NCBI GenBank assembly: GCA_027487675.1
Contig: JAIYDD010000190.1
Span: 42,457-106,456, forward strand
Direction of reading: 5' to 3'
Length of the DNA: 64,000 bases
DNA from: Acetobacteraceae bacterium
GTDB taxonomy: Bacteria > Pseudomonadota > Alphaproteobacteria > Acetobacterales > Acetobacteraceae
In this document: one piece after another, positions 37,218 to 47,475 of the stretch
How the letters are laid out: the number at the start of each line of letters is the position of its first letter
How positions within the stretch are numbered: position 1 is the stretch's first letter
Notes under the pieces: generated by a model
The model's database searches: none
Told to the model about the DNA's origin: nothing
Seen by the model: the letters and a program-made list of their open reading frames with translations, nothing else
Made by a program: the position numbers and the translations under genes

Positions 37218-38000
37218 ATGGCGGAGACCATGATCCATGCCGGCGCGGAAGCCGGCACGGAGGCCCAGGTGCGCAGGATCGGGCTCGGCGACCTGGGCGT
37301 GGCGCTGCGGCGCGGGTGGGAGGATTTCCTGGCGGCGCCGACGCAGCTTGCCTTCCTCGGCATCCTCTACCCGGTGGTCGGGCTGCTGGCGGCGACGCTG
37401 TCCTCGGGCGGGGAGGTTATCCACCTGCTCTACCCGATGGCGGCGGGCTTCGCGCTGGTCGGCCCCATCGCCGCGCTCGGGCTCTACGAGATCAGCCGGC
37501 GGCGCGAGCGCGGCGAACCGGCGCGCTGGAAGGATGCCTTCCGCGTGTTCGGCTCGCCGGCGATCGGGCCGATCCTGTTGCTCGGCCTGGGGCTGCTGGC
37601 GGTGTTCGTGGCCTGGCTGTGGGCGGCGCATGCCATCTTCGCCGGCACCATCGGACGGCTGCCGTCCGGCATCCCGCTGGGCGAGGCGCTGTTCGGCACG
37701 GCGGAAGGCTGGCGGCTGGTCTGGCTGGGCAATCTGGTGGGCTTCGCCTTCGCGGCCTTCGTGCTGGTGACCACGGCGATCTCCTTCCCGATGCTTCTGG
37801 ACCGGGATGGCGGGGTGGGCCCGGCGGTGGCGACCTCCGTGCGGGCCTTCGTGCGGAACCCGGTGCCGATGGCGGCCTGGGGGCTGGTGGTCGCGGCGCT
37901 CGTGGTGCTGGGCTCGATCCCGCTGCTCATCGGGCTGGCCGTGGTGGTGCCGGTGCTGGGGCATGCGACCTGGCATCTGTATCGGCTGGTGGTGTCGTAG
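37218..38000 (+). CDS. DUF2189 family membrane protein
   Basis: RRIGLGDLGVALRRGWEDFLAAPTQLAFLGILYPVVGLL and multiple hydrophobic helices. Confidence 0.85.
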   Translation: MAETMIHAGAEAGTEAQVRRIGLGDLGVALRRGWEDFLAAPTQLAFLGILYPVVGLLAATLSSGGEVIHLLYPMAAGFALVGPIAALGLYEISRRRERGEPARWKDAFRVFGSPAIGPILLLGLGLLAVFVAWLWAAHAIFAGTIGRLPSGIPLGEALFGTAEGWRLVWLGNLVGFAFAAFVLVTTAISFPMLLDRDGGVGPAVATSVRAFVRNPVPMAAWGLVVAALVVLGSIPLLIGLAVVVPVLGHATWHLYRLVVS

Positions 38001-38065
38001 GGGGCTGAGGCAGAGCCCCCACCCGGCCACGCTCCGCAACAGCGGGGGAGGGGAAGGAACGGGGG

Positions 38066-38668
38066 CTACCAGCGGATCTCGAAGACGCAGGCGGGATCGC
38101 CACGGGCTTCGCAGGCGGCTTCCGTCACCGCGGCACGGCGGCTGACCAGGGCGCGGAACAGGGTCTCGAATGTGGCGGCGTAGTAGCCGCAGACCGGCGT
38201 GGCGGATTGGCCCGCCCGCGCGATCGGGCCGCCCGCGATCTCGAGCCGCAGCGGGCGGCCCGGCAGCACGCGGAAGCGGCCGCTGCCGGCGAAGGTCCAG
38301 GCATGCGCGCCGATCGCCCGCAGCAGCAGCCGCGCCGCCGGCCAGGGCGGCAGCAGGCGCAGCAGCCACTGCACGGGGCGGGGGATGCGGTGCGCCAGCA
38401 GATACAGCGCGGTCAGCCGCCCCGCCTCGCGCGAGGCGGCATCGGCTTCGGCCTCGCCGAGGCTGGCGCGGGTCGCGCGGTGCAGCGCCGTCACCTCCGC
38501 TTCCGGCACCATCCGGCCGGGCGCGGCGAGCAGATGCGCGGCGAGCCCCGCTTCCGCGAAGATCCGCGCGGTCCGGTCGGTGCCGAACCGCGCTTCCAGC
38601 GCTTCCGCCATCCGGGTGATGGCGTTCGGGCCGATGCGGCCGCAGGATTCGGCGATGCCGACATCCAT
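38066..38668 (-). CDS. bchJ: bacteriochlorophyll 4-vinyl reductase-type protein
   Basis: V4R-like C-terminus CGYYAATFETLFRALVSRRAAVTEAACEARGDPACVFEIRW; adjacent to bchE. Confidence 0.9.
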   Translation of the reverse strand: MDVGIAESCGRIGPNAITRMAEALEARFGTDRTARIFAEAGLAAHLLAAPGRMVPEAEVTALHRATRASLGEAEADAASREAGRLTALYLLAHRIPRPVQWLLRLLPPWPAARLLLRAIGAHAWTFAGSGRFRVLPGRPLRLEIAGGPIARAGQSATPVCGYYAATFETLFRALVSRRAAVTEAACEARGDPACVFEIRW

Positions 38669-38674
38669 CGGCGG

Positions 38675-40411
38675 TCAGTCCCGCGGCGGCGCCTGCACGC
38701 CTTCCGGCAGCTGCTGCGTGCCGCCGCCGGAGAGCTTGGCGGCGACCGCGGCAGGCGGGGCGGCGCGGTCCATCTGCTCCTCGGTCAGCTGCTCGGTACC
38801 GCCGCCGCAGGCCTTGGCGGCGAGGGCCGATTGCGACGCCGCATCGGCATTCGCCTTGTCGAGCTTCGCCTTCGGCCGGTGCATGGTCTTCCACATCGCG
38901 TTGTGCGGCACGGCAGCGGCCTTGCGCTGGTCGAAGGTACGGGCCTCGTCGAAGTGGAAATCGACGTTCTTCTTGGTCTGCGGGCCCCAGTAGCCGACCT
39001 TGCCCAGATCGTAGAAGGTGCGCTGCACGCCCGACTTCAGGAAGGCCTTGAGGCAACCCAGCAGGTAGCTGCGCCGCCGCCTGTCGCGGGTCCACGGATA
39101 TTCGAGGAAGGCCTTGCGCATGTAGAAGCGGCGGTAGTTGGCCATGGTGCGATCCAGCAGGGTCGCGCGGTCCATCGCCTCCGGCTTCATGATCGGCGTG
39201 ACGAAGTTGTACTTGGAGAAATCGAAGACCTCGACCTTGTCGCCCAGCTCCTTGAACAGGTCGCTGAACGGCCAGGGCGTGTACATCGCCCAGTTCGCCA
39301 TGTCCGGGTTCCAGTCCCGGGCCATGTTGTAGGTCTCCTCCAGCGTCTCCACCGTCTCGTTCTCCAGGCCGACGATGAACTGCGCCTCGGAGACGATGCC
39401 GGCGGCCTTCAGCAGCTGGATGGCCTTCTTGTTCTGCGCGACGGTGGTTTCCTTGTTGAAGCGGTCGAGCTTCAGCTGCGCGGCGGCCTCGGTGCCGAGC
39501 GAGATGTGGACCAGCCCCGCCTTTCGGTAGAAGGGCAGCAGCGCCTCATCCCGCAAAATGTCGGTGACGCGGGTGTTTATGCCCCATTGCACCTTGTCGG
39601 GCAGGCCGCGGTCAATCAGCTCCTGGCAGAACTCGACGAACTTCTTCTTGTGTATCGTCGGTTCCTCGTCGGCCAGGATGAAGAAGCCGACATCGTGCTT
39701 CTCGACCAGCTCCTGGATCTCGTCCACCACCTTCTTGGGGTCGCGCACGCGGTAGTCGCGCCAGAACATCCACTGGCTGCAGAAGCTGCAGGTGAAGGGG
39801 CAGCCGCGCGCCATGTTGGGGATGGCCACGCGCCGGCCGGTCGGGATGTAGAGGTAGTTCTTCCAGTCCAGGATGCCCCAGTCGGGCTTGATCTTCTCCA
39901 GGTCCTTGATGGGGGGCGCGGCCGGCGTCGCCACCACCTGCTCGCCATCCAGGAAGGCGATGCCCTTCACCGTGCCGCGTTCCTGCTGCCAGCGCCCGTC
40001 ATCGACGCAGCGCACCAGGTCGAGGAAGACCTGCTCCCCCTCCCCGCGCACCACGGCGTCGATCCAGGGGGCTTCCGTCAGCACCTGCTGGTACATGAAG
40101 GTGCCATGGATGCCGCCCAGCACCGTCACCGCCTCGGGGCAGGTGGCCTTGGCCAGCTTCAGCAGCGCCTCCGCCTCGTAGATCGCGGGCGTGATGGCGG
40201 TGGCGCCGATCACGTCGGGCTTCAGCGCGCGCAGGGCGTCGGCCACCTGGTCATGCGTCAGGCGGTTGGTCATGGCGTCGATGAAGGTGATGTCGGCGTA
40301 GCCGTCGTTCTTCAGGTAGCCGGCGAGGTAGGCCACCCAGGCCGGCGGCCAGTTGCCCGCGATCTCGGCGCCGCCGGAATGGTAGTTCGGGTGGATCAAA
40401 ACGATGCGCAT
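38675..40411 (-). CDS. bchE: anaerobic Mg-protoporphyrin IX monomethyl ester oxidative cyclase (radical SAM)
   Basis: [34 protein letters not shown]; radical SAM motif [11 protein letters not shown]. Confidence 0.96.
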   Translation of the reverse strand: MRIVLIHPNYHSGGAEIAGNWPPAWVAYLAGYLKNDGYADITFIDAMTNRLTHDQVADALRALKPDVIGATAITPAIYEAEALLKLAKATCPEAVTVLGGIHGTFMYQQVLTEAPWIDAVVRGEGEQVFLDLVRCVDDGRWQQERGTVKGIAFLDGEQVVATPAAPPIKDLEKIKPDWGILDWKNYLYIPTGRRVAIPNMARGCPFTCSFCSQWMFWRDYRVRDPKKVVDEIQELVEKHDVGFFILADEEPTIHKKKFVEFCQELIDRGLPDKVQWGINTRVTDILRDEALLPFYRKAGLVHISLGTEAAAQLKLDRFNKETTVAQNKKAIQLLKAAGIVSEAQFIVGLENETVETLEETYNMARDWNPDMANWAMYTPWPFSDLFKELGDKVEVFDFSKYNFVTPIMKPEAMDRATLLDRTMANYRRFYMRKAFLEYPWTRDRRRRSYLLGCLKAFLKSGVQRTFYDLGKVGYWGPQTKKNVDFHFDEARTFDQRKAAAVPHNAMWKTMHRPKAKLDKANADAASQSALAAKACGGGTEQLTEEQMDRAAPPAAVAAKLSGGGTQQLPEGVQAPPRD

Positions 40412-40476
40412 CGGACGCTCCCGCCGGCACGCGCCGGAACGGAGGTCAGCTTCGCGCCGATCGGCGCCGCGCTGCC

Positions 40477-40502
40477 TTGATGTGTGGCAACCCGTCCTGA
40501 CA
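40477..40502. promoter_or_regulatory. degenerate FNR-like and PpsR-like motifs upstream of bchE
   Basis: TTGAT-GTGT-GGCAA (40477-40490; right half degenerate) overlapping TGG-N12-ACA (40485-40502). Confidence 0.3.
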
Positions 40503-40504
40503 GT

Positions 40505-41536
40505 TCAGACGGGCAAACCGCGCTCCGACCGGTCCAGGCGGTCGAACAGCTCCACCGCCCAGACGATGCGGGTGCGGAAGCCGGACAGCGCCGCGGCGAC
40601 GCCGCCCGGCTCGGCCGCGATGGCCTCGACCAGGAAGCGGGTGGCGGCCAGCGGCGGGTCGGCGGCGTGGCGCGGGCCGGCGGCCAGCGCGGGGACGGCG
40701 CGGGCCAGCAGGCGGGCCTTGCGCCAGGCGGGCACCACGGCGCGGCGGCTGACCGAATCATGGCCGTGCCGCTCCACCTCACGCCCGATCTCGGCATAGA
40801 CCAGGCGGGCGGCGGCGATGCCGGCGCGGCAGTCGCGCGGCAGCATGCCGATGCCGGCTTCGGATCGCTGGTAGAGCTGGTCGGCGCGCGCCAGCAGCCT
40901 TGCCACGACGCGCGCCAGGGCGGGCGTGAAGGCGGGCGCGGCGAGGAAGCGCGCGGGGTCGATCCCGGCTTCCGCCAGCCACTCGAGCGGCAGGTAGAGC
41001 CTTCCGTTGCGCGCATCCTCGCCCACGTCGCGGGCGATGTTGGTCATCTGCATGGCGACGCCGAGGTCGCAGGCGCGGGCGATCGCCTCCGGCGCGCGGG
41101 TGCCCATGAGGATCGCCATCATGGCGCCGACGGCGGCCGCCACGCGGGCGGAATAGGCTTCCAGCTCGTGCAGCGTGGCGCAGCGACGGCCCTCGACATC
41201 CCATTCCAGGCCCTCGATCAGCGCCTCGGGCAGGGTACGCGGGATGGCGTGGCGGGCGATGACGCGGGCGAAGGCGCGGTCCGCCGGGTGCGCGAAGGGT
41301 CGGCCGGCGCAGAGCGCGGCGAGCCTCTCCCGCAGCATGGCCACGGCCGGGGCGCCGCCGCCCTCGTCCACCGCATCGTCGGCGACGCGGCAGAAGGCGT
41401 AGAGCGCCGTCGCATCATCCGCGATGCGCCGCGGCAGCAGCAGGGAGGCCGCGCGGAAGGTCTTCGACCCGCCCGCCAGCATCACCCGGCAGGCGGCAAG
41501 GTCGGCCTGCACCGTCTCGGGCGTGGTGATCGCCAT
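40505..41536 (-). CDS. crtB: phytoene synthase
   Basis: SKTFRAASLLLPRRIADDATALYAFCRVADDAVDEGG and MQMTNIARDVGEDARNGRLYLPLEWL. Confidence 0.96.
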   Translation of the reverse strand: MAITTPETVQADLAACRVMLAGGSKTFRAASLLLPRRIADDATALYAFCRVADDAVDEGGGAPAVAMLRERLAALCAGRPFAHPADRAFARVIARHAIPRTLPEALIEGLEWDVEGRRCATLHELEAYSARVAAAVGAMMAILMGTRAPEAIARACDLGVAMQMTNIARDVGEDARNGRLYLPLEWLAEAGIDPARFLAAPAFTPALARVVARLLARADQLYQRSEAGIGMLPRDCRAGIAAARLVYAEIGREVERHGHDSVSRRAVVPAWRKARLLARAVPALAAGPRHAADPPLAATRFLVEAIAAEPGGVAAALSGFRTRIVWAVELFDRLDRSERGLPV

Positions 41537-41565
41537 GCGCCTGGATCCCGCAACGACAAGGGGAC

Positions 41566-41583
41566 TGTAAGTCAGAATTGACA
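41566..41583. promoter_or_regulatory. PpsR box upstream of crtB
   Basis: TGTAAGTCAGAATTGACA, exact TGT-N12-ACA, 30 bp upstream of crtB ATG and overlapping the bchO stop region. Confidence 0.65.
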
Positions 41584-42462
41584 CACCGCGCGAGCCCCTT
41601 CCGCACGCGCCAGCAACAAAGCCGCCGCTTCCGCCGGATTTTCCTCATGCGCCAGGTGGCCGAGGCCGGGCAGCGTGACGATGCGCGCCGAGGGCAGGCG
41701 GGCGCGGATGCGCTCGGCCTGGGCGGGCGGCACGGCGCGGTCCTTCGCACCCACCACCAGGGTGAGCGCGGGCTTCAGGCGCGGCAGGTCGCGCAGCAGC
41801 GGCACCAGGTCCCAGTTCGCCATCATGCCGAGCGCCGCCGCGACATGGCCGGAATGGCGGAACAGGCGCGCATAGAGGTCGACGCCGCGCTGCTCGATCC
41901 GGCTGCCGGTATCCTGCAGCAGCCGTTCGGCCACCGCGCGGTCCGAGGCGCGCCAGGCGAAGAGACTCGGCACGAAGGGCAGGCCGACCAGCATGCGCGC
42001 GGCCTTGGTGAAGAAGGCGGCGTTGCGCTCGCCGAGCGGAAGCAGCGCGCCGTTGAAGGACACTACTTCGCGCGGGGCGATGCGGCCGTCGAGGGCCATG
42101 CGCAGCAGGATCGCCGCCCCCGCGGAATGCCCGGCGACGAGGTCCGGCTTCTCCCCCAGCACGTCCAGCAGCGACGCCACCGCGCCCGCCATGCCGGGCA
42201 GCGACAGGCGCGCCGGCGGCAGGCCGGCGGTGAAGCCATGGCCGGGCAGGTCCGGGGCGATGACGCGGAAGCGCGGCGCCAGCAGCGGCAGCAGGTCGCG
42301 CCAGGAATGGGTGGAGGCGGCGGTGCCGTGCAGCAGCAGCAGCACGGGCCCCTGCCCCGCCACCTGGATGTGCCAGCGCAGGCCGCCGGCCTCCACGAAG
42401 CGGCTGGCGTCCCGATTCGGCCAGTCGCGGCCTTCGCGGTCCCAGAGCGGGCGTTCGGGCAT
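41572..42462 (-). CDS. bchO: Mg chelatase accessory alpha/beta hydrolase
   Basis: VLLLLHGTAASTHSWRDLLPLLAPRFRVIAPDLPGHGFT, VAGHSAGAAILLRMAL; next to bchD. Confidence 0.94.
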   Translation of the reverse strand: MPERPLWDREGRDWPNRDASRFVEAGGLRWHIQVAGQGPVLLLLHGTAASTHSWRDLLPLLAPRFRVIAPDLPGHGFTAGLPPARLSLPGMAGAVASLLDVLGEKPDLVAGHSAGAAILLRMALDGRIAPREVVSFNGALLPLGERNAAFFTKAARMLVGLPFVPSLFAWRASDRAVAERLLQDTGSRIEQRGVDLYARLFRHSGHVAAALGMMANWDLVPLLRDLPRLKPALTLVVGAKDRAVPPAQAERIRARLPSARIVTLPGLGHLAHEENPAEAAALLLARAEGARAVCQF

Positions 42463-42472
42463 GGCGTGCCCC

Positions 42473-44239
42473 TCAGGCGGCGTCGCGCACCCCGGCGACG
42501 GCGGCGGAAAGCCGGGCGGCGTCGGTGGCGGGCAGCGGCAGGTAGCGGCCGGCCATCGCCTCGGCCAGCTTGCGGGCATAGGGCTGCGGGCGCGGCGCGG
42601 TGTCCACCACCAAAGCGGGGATGCCGAGCATCCGCAGCGCGGCGGCGGCGTCGAGCCCATCCGCTTCCGCCTTCGGGCGGCCGGGGGTGCCATCGCGGGC
42701 GATGTTGGCGCGGCCATCGGTCAGCAGCACCAGCAGCGGGGTGCGGCCGCGGCGGCTGGCTTCCCTGGCCAGTGCTGCGGCGGCGTCGAGGCCGGCGGCC
42801 AGCGGCGTGGCGCCGCCGCCCGGCAGGCCGGCCAGGCTGCGCTTGGCGCGCACCAGCGAGGAGGTGGGTGGCAGCAGCACCTCCGCCCCGCGGTTGCGGA
42901 AGGCGACGACGGCCACCTGGTCGCGGCGGATGTAGCATTCGGCCAGCAGCATCTCGACAGCGCCCTTCGCTTCCGCCAGGCGGTTCAGGGCGGAGGAGCC
43001 GGAGGCATCCACCACGAAGACGGCGGTGGTGCCGATCCGTTCCTTGAAGCGGCGGATGCGGATGTCCTCGCGCAGCACGCGCAGGCGCGGCCCGATCGGG
43101 CGTTCGCGCCTTCGGATCGCCTGCCAGGGCGCGGCGGCGCGCAGCGTCTCGACGAGGGCGATCTTCTGCCCCGATCGCGGCAGGGCGGCGCGGGTGCCGA
43201 TGGGGCGGCCGTGCCGCGCGGCCTGGCGGCGGGCGCCGGCCTTGCCGGAGGCCCCGGCGGCGCGGCGCGCCTGTTCGCGCAGGTCGAGCGTGGCGAGCAG
43301 GCCGCTGGGCAGCGCGGCGCGGGCGGCGGCGAGCAGCATCTCCTGCATCTGCTGCTGGTCCGGGCCGGGGTCCGGGGGCGTCTGGTCCTGGGCCTGGTTC
43401 TGGTCGGGCTCCGGCGGCGGGGGCTCGGGCGGCGGCGGGTCCTCGGTGGGCGCTTCGGCGGGCAGCTGCGTGGCGCGCGGGGCGAGCACCAGGCGGACGG
43501 CGAGCGCGGCATCCGCCTCCTCCATCCGGTCGCGGCCGGCGAGCGCGGCGGCGGCGCGGGCGGCGCGGAGCGCCAGCAGCGGCGCGCGGATGCCGGCGAT
43601 GCCGAGCATGGCGGCGGATTTCACCAGCGCCTCCAGGATGCGGTCATCGGGGGGGATGCGCGGCAGGCGGGCGCGGGCGGCGTCCACCCGGGCGGGCGGC
43701 GCCCACGCGGCCAGGTCGGCCGGCGGCAGATCGTCCAGACGCAGCGCGAAGGCCAGGCGGTCGGCCAGCGGGGCGGGCGGCGCTTCCTCCGCCGCGATGC
43801 CCTCGTCCAGCGCCACCACGGCGATGCGCGCGGGCAGGGTTAGGGCAACGCCCTCGCGCTGGACCGAGACCTCGCCGTCATCCAGCGCCGCGGCCAGCCG
43901 CGCGGCGGTGCCGGGTTCCAGCCGTTCCGCCATGGCGGCGAGGAGGATGCCGCCATCGGCCTCCGCCAGCAGCCCGCGTTCCACCACGCGCCGTCCGGCC
44001 GCCAGCGTCGCCGCCACGTCCAGCCCGCCGAGCAGCCGGCTGTCCGGCACCCCGGCCGGCAGGCGGCGCATGGGCGTGCCGGCGGGCAAGGCGGCGGCGA
44101 GCAGCGCCAGCCAGCGGTCGCGCGCCGGGCCGGGGCCGGCGCGCAGCACGGCGCCGCCGAGACCCGCTGGGTCCACCGCCAGCAGCCGCGCCGCCGCCGC
44201 CGCATCCGCCGCGGGCGAAGGGCCCGCGTCCGGCGTCAC
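42473..44239 (-). CDS. bchD: Mg chelatase subunit D
   Basis: Acidic/Pro linker PPPPEPPPPEPDQNQAQDQ and vWA domain VFVVDASGSSALNRLAEAKGAVEMLLAECYIRRDQVAVVAF. Confidence 0.96.
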   Translation of the reverse strand: MTPDAGPSPAADAAAAARLLAVDPAGLGGAVLRAGPGPARDRWLALLAAALPAGTPMRRLPAGVPDSRLLGGLDVAATLAAGRRVVERGLLAEADGGILLAAMAERLEPGTAARLAAALDDGEVSVQREGVALTLPARIAVVALDEGIAAEEAPPAPLADRLAFALRLDDLPPADLAAWAPPARVDAARARLPRIPPDDRILEALVKSAAMLGIAGIRAPLLALRAARAAAALAGRDRMEEADAALAVRLVLAPRATQLPAEAPTEDPPPPEPPPPEPDQNQAQDQTPPDPGPDQQQMQEMLLAAARAALPSGLLATLDLREQARRAAGASGKAGARRQAARHGRPIGTRAALPRSGQKIALVETLRAAAPWQAIRRRERPIGPRLRVLREDIRIRRFKERIGTTAVFVVDASGSSALNRLAEAKGAVEMLLAECYIRRDQVAVVAFRNRGAEVLLPPTSSLVRAKRSLAGLPGGGATPLAAGLDAAAALAREASRRGRTPLLVLLTDGRANIARDGTPGRPKAEADGLDAAAALRMLGIPALVVDTAPRPQPYARKLAEAMAGRYLPLPATDAARLSAAVAGVRDAA

Positions 44240-45330
44240 GGGCCGAACACCTCGGCGACCGCGCGCTCGACGCGGGTGGTGGAGACCGCCTCGTCCAGCG
44301 GGTCGCGGCGCAGCCGGTGGCGCAGCGCGGGGGGCGCGACGCGCTTCAGGTGGGCGACCGTGACCTGCGCATCGCCGTCGAGCGCGGCCAGCGCGCGCGC
44401 GGCGCGAACCAGCGTCAGCTCGCCGCGCAGCCCGTCCGTGCGCAGCGCGATGCAGAGCTTCGCCGCGGCTTCCAGCGTGGCGTCCGGCACCACCGTCTTC
44501 GGCAGGCGCTTGCGCGCGGCCAGGATCCGGGTGCGGAGATCGCGGTTCGCGGCTTCCCAGGCGCGGGCGAAGCGCGCCGGATTGCGTTCATAGGCGTCGC
44601 GGCGCTTCACCACCTCGATCCGCGTCGGCAGGTCGGTGGGCGTGCGGACCTCGACGCTGAGGCCGAAGCGGTCGAGCAGCTGCGGGCGCAGCTCCCCCTC
44701 CTCCGGGTTGCCGGAGCCGATGAGGACGAAGCGCGCGGGGTGGCGGATGGAGATGCCTTCGCGTTCCACCACGTTCTCGCCGGAGGCGGCGACATCCAGC
44801 AGCAGGTCCACCAGGTGGTCCTCCAGCAGGTTCGCCTCGTCGATGTAGAGGAAGCCGCGATGCGCGCGGGCGAGCAGCCCGGGCTCGAAGGCCTTCACGC
44901 CCTCGGCCAGCGCGCGCTCGATGTCGAGCGCGCCGGCGACGCGGTCCTCGGTGGCGCCCAGCGGCAGATCGACCACGGGCACGGGCACGGTCTGCACCAC
45001 GCGGCGCGGATCGGCGCGGCAGGCATCACAGAGCTGCGCGGCCTGGGCGGGGTCGCAGTTGAAGCGGCAGCCGGCGACGGCCTTCATCGTCGGCAGCATC
45101 GCCGCCAGCGCGCGCACGGTGGTGGACTTGCCGGTGCCGCGGTCGCCGAAGACCAGCACGCCGCCGACCGAGGGATCGACGGCCGCGATCAGCAGGGCGA
45201 GCTTCATCTCGTCCTGCCCGACGATCGCCGCGAAGGGGAAGGGCGGGCGGCCACCCGCCCGCGCGGCGCGGCGCGGAGGCGTCGCGCCGGTCAGCGCCGC
45301 GGCCGCCCTGTCATCGAGGGCGATGTCCAT
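44236..45330 (-). CDS. bchI: Mg chelatase ATPase subunit I
   Basis: FPFAAIVGQDEMKLALLIAAVDPSVGGVLVFGDRGTGKSTTVRALA. Confidence 0.97.
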   Translation of the reverse strand: MDIALDDRAAAALTGATPPRRAARAGGRPPFPFAAIVGQDEMKLALLIAAVDPSVGGVLVFGDRGTGKSTTVRALAAMLPTMKAVAGCRFNCDPAQAAQLCDACRADPRRVVQTVPVPVVDLPLGATEDRVAGALDIERALAEGVKAFEPGLLARAHRGFLYIDEANLLEDHLVDLLLDVAASGENVVEREGISIRHPARFVLIGSGNPEEGELRPQLLDRFGLSVEVRTPTDLPTRIEVVKRRDAYERNPARFARAWEAANRDLRTRILAARKRLPKTVVPDATLEAAAKLCIALRTDGLRGELTLVRAARALAALDGDAQVTVAHLKRVAPPALRHRLRRDPLDEAVSTTRVERAVAEVFGP

Positions 45331-46541
45331 CACGCCGCGCGCCGCAGGCGGAACTCCGACCAGATGGCGGCCAGGCTGTCGACCAGGTGCTCGATATCCG
45401 CGTCGCTGTGCGCGGGAGAGGGCGTGAAGCGCAGGCGTTCGGTGCCGCGCGGCACGGTCGGGAAATTGATCGGCTGCACGTAGATCCCGTAGATGTCGAG
45501 CAGGATGTCGCTGATCCGCTTGCACACCACCGGGTCGCCGACCATCACGGGCACGATATGGCTGGGATTCGCGAGGTGCGGCATGCCCGCTTCTTCCAGC
45601 TTCCGGCGCAGGGTCGCGACGCGTTCGTGCAGCCGCTCGCGCTCCGCCTGGCTGTCCTTCAGGTGGACGATGGAGGCGCGCGCGCCGGCCGCGATCGCCG
45701 GCGGCAGGGCGGTGGAGAAGATGAAGCCGGAGGCGAAGCTGCGCACGAAGTCGCACATCGCTGCGGTGCCCGCGATGTAGCCGCCGATGCAGCCGAAGGC
45801 CTTGGCCAGCGTCGCCTCGATCACCGTGATGCGGTGCGCCACGCCTTCGCGTTCCGTGATGCCGCCGCCGCGGGGGCCGTAGAGGCCGACGGCATGCACC
45901 TCGTCGCAATAGGTCATGGCGCCGAATTCGTCGGCCAGGTCGCAGATCTGCGCGATGGGGGCGATGGTGCCGTCCATCGAATAGACGCTCTCGAAGGCGA
46001 TCAGCTTCGGCGCGTCGGCGGGGATGTCGGCCAGCACGCGGCGCAGATCGGCCATGTCGTTGTGGCGGAACATGCGGCGCTCGGCGCGGCTGTGGCGCAT
46101 GCCCTCGATCATCGAGGCATGGTTCTTCTCGTCCGAGACGATGACGCAGCCGGGCATGCGGCCGGCCAGGGTGGACAGCGTCGCCCAATTCGACATGTAG
46201 CCGGAATTGAACAGCAGCGCCGATTCGGTGCTGTGCAGGTCGGCCAATTCACGTTCCAGCAGCACATGCTCGTGGTTGGTGCCGGAGATGTTGCGCGTGC
46301 CACCGGCGCCGGCGCCGCAGCGGTCCAGCGCCTCATGCATCGCGGAGAGCACCTTCGGGTGCTGGCCCATGTTGAGGTAGTCGTTGCTGCACCAGACCGT
46401 CACCTCGGTGCGCTTGCCGTCCACATGGCGCGTGGCGCGCGGGAAGGCGCCGGCGTGACGCTCCAGGTCGGCGAAGACGCGGTAGCGCCCCTCGCGCCGG
46501 AGACCGTCGAGCTGCGCGCGGAAAAAGCTCTCGTAGTTCAT
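45330..46541 (-). CDS. hemA: 5-aminolevulinate synthase
   Basis: [45 protein letters not shown]-lysine region [15 protein letters not shown]. Confidence 0.97.
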   Translation of the reverse strand: MNYESFFRAQLDGLRREGRYRVFADLERHAGAFPRATRHVDGKRTEVTVWCSNDYLNMGQHPKVLSAMHEALDRCGAGAGGTRNISGTNHEHVLLERELADLHSTESALLFNSGYMSNWATLSTLAGRMPGCVIVSDEKNHASMIEGMRHSRAERRMFRHNDMADLRRVLADIPADAPKLIAFESVYSMDGTIAPIAQICDLADEFGAMTYCDEVHAVGLYGPRGGGITEREGVAHRITVIEATLAKAFGCIGGYIAGTAAMCDFVRSFASGFIFSTALPPAIAAGARASIVHLKDSQAERERLHERVATLRRKLEEAGMPHLANPSHIVPVMVGDPVVCKRISDILLDIYGIYVQPINFPTVPRGTERLRFTPSPAHSDADIEHLVDSLAAIWSEFRLRRAA

Positions 46542-46637
46542 CTCGGACCCCCATGCCGGACCATCGGCGGCCGGAATGCCGCGCCGCTGGCGGCGGTCTT
46601 GCTGCGTGAATCGTCGCACCGGGCGGTAAGGGCGCCC

Positions 46638-46651
46638 TTGATCGGGATCAA
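46638..46651. promoter_or_regulatory. FNR/FixK-type box upstream of hemA
   Basis: TTGAT-CGGG-ATCAA, perfect dyad, 97 bp upstream of hemA ATG. Confidence 0.75.
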
Positions 46652-46662
46652 GCCGGCGCGCC

Positions 46663-47469
46663 TCACGACAGGTGCGTCGGCGAAGGCCGTTCCGGCACCG
46701 CCGCCGGGCGGGAGGCGAGCCCCCAGCGCCACAGCAGGTCGGCCGGGATCGGCAGGACCATGAAGGCGTGCTCCAGCAGGCCGAGCGCGACCAGCGTGGC
46801 GAGCAGCGTGAAGCCGATCGCCTGATGCGCGCTCGCCCCCGGATCCAGCGCGGCCGCCATCAGCAGCGCGAAGGCGGCGCCACCGGCGAGCACGGAGAGG
46901 GGGAACAGCCTGTTCATCGGACGGCGCGCGAAGAAGCTTTCCAGATAGCGGAGGTGATCGGGCAGGAAGCTTTCGGACAGGTTCCGCACACCGAGGTAAA
47001 GGTTCAGTTTCGCGCTCAGTCGCATCAGCCAGAAGGCCAGGAAGGTCCATGTGCCGATCTGGTTCGGCGCCCCCCATGTGATCGCGAGGATCACGCCCGC
47101 AAGGACCAGGATGGCGATCTCGTGCCACAGGATGGCGCCGACCGCCGCCTTCAGCCGCGGCCAGCCGCGCAGGCCGGCCGGGATGGCGGAGCGCACGGGC
47201 CCGGTGATGACGCCGGTCAGGAAGGCGATCTCGATCCAGGCCCAGCACAGCAGCCCGCAGAGGAAGCCGAGCCAGGCGCCCCCCGCGCTGGCGTTCCAGG
47301 CGAGCGCATGCAGGCCGAACAGGGCGGCGAGAAGCAATGTCGTGGCGCCCAGCATCGTCCAGCGGAACGTCTCGCGACGCAGCCCATCCAGATAGATGAT
47401 GAGCCCCGTGCTGAACCACCACAGGAAGAGTGTGGCCAGCGCGGGCAGCCCGTGTTCGGCCATCGTCAT
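46663..47469 (-). CDS. puhE: putative photosynthetic complex assembly protein PuhE
   Basis: Multi-pass membrane protein [67 protein letters not shown]. Confidence 0.92.
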   Translation of the reverse strand: MTMAEHGLPALATLFLWWFSTGLIIYLDGLRRETFRWTMLGATTLLLAALFGLHALAWNASAGGAWLGFLCGLLCWAWIEIAFLTGVITGPVRSAIPAGLRGWPRLKAAVGAILWHEIAILVLAGVILAITWGAPNQIGTWTFLAFWLMRLSAKLNLYLGVRNLSESFLPDHLRYLESFFARRPMNRLFPLSVLAGGAAFALLMAAALDPGASAHQAIGFTLLATLVALGLLEHAFMVLPIPADLLWRWGLASRPAAVPERPSPTHLS

Positions 47470-47475
47470 CCGCCC

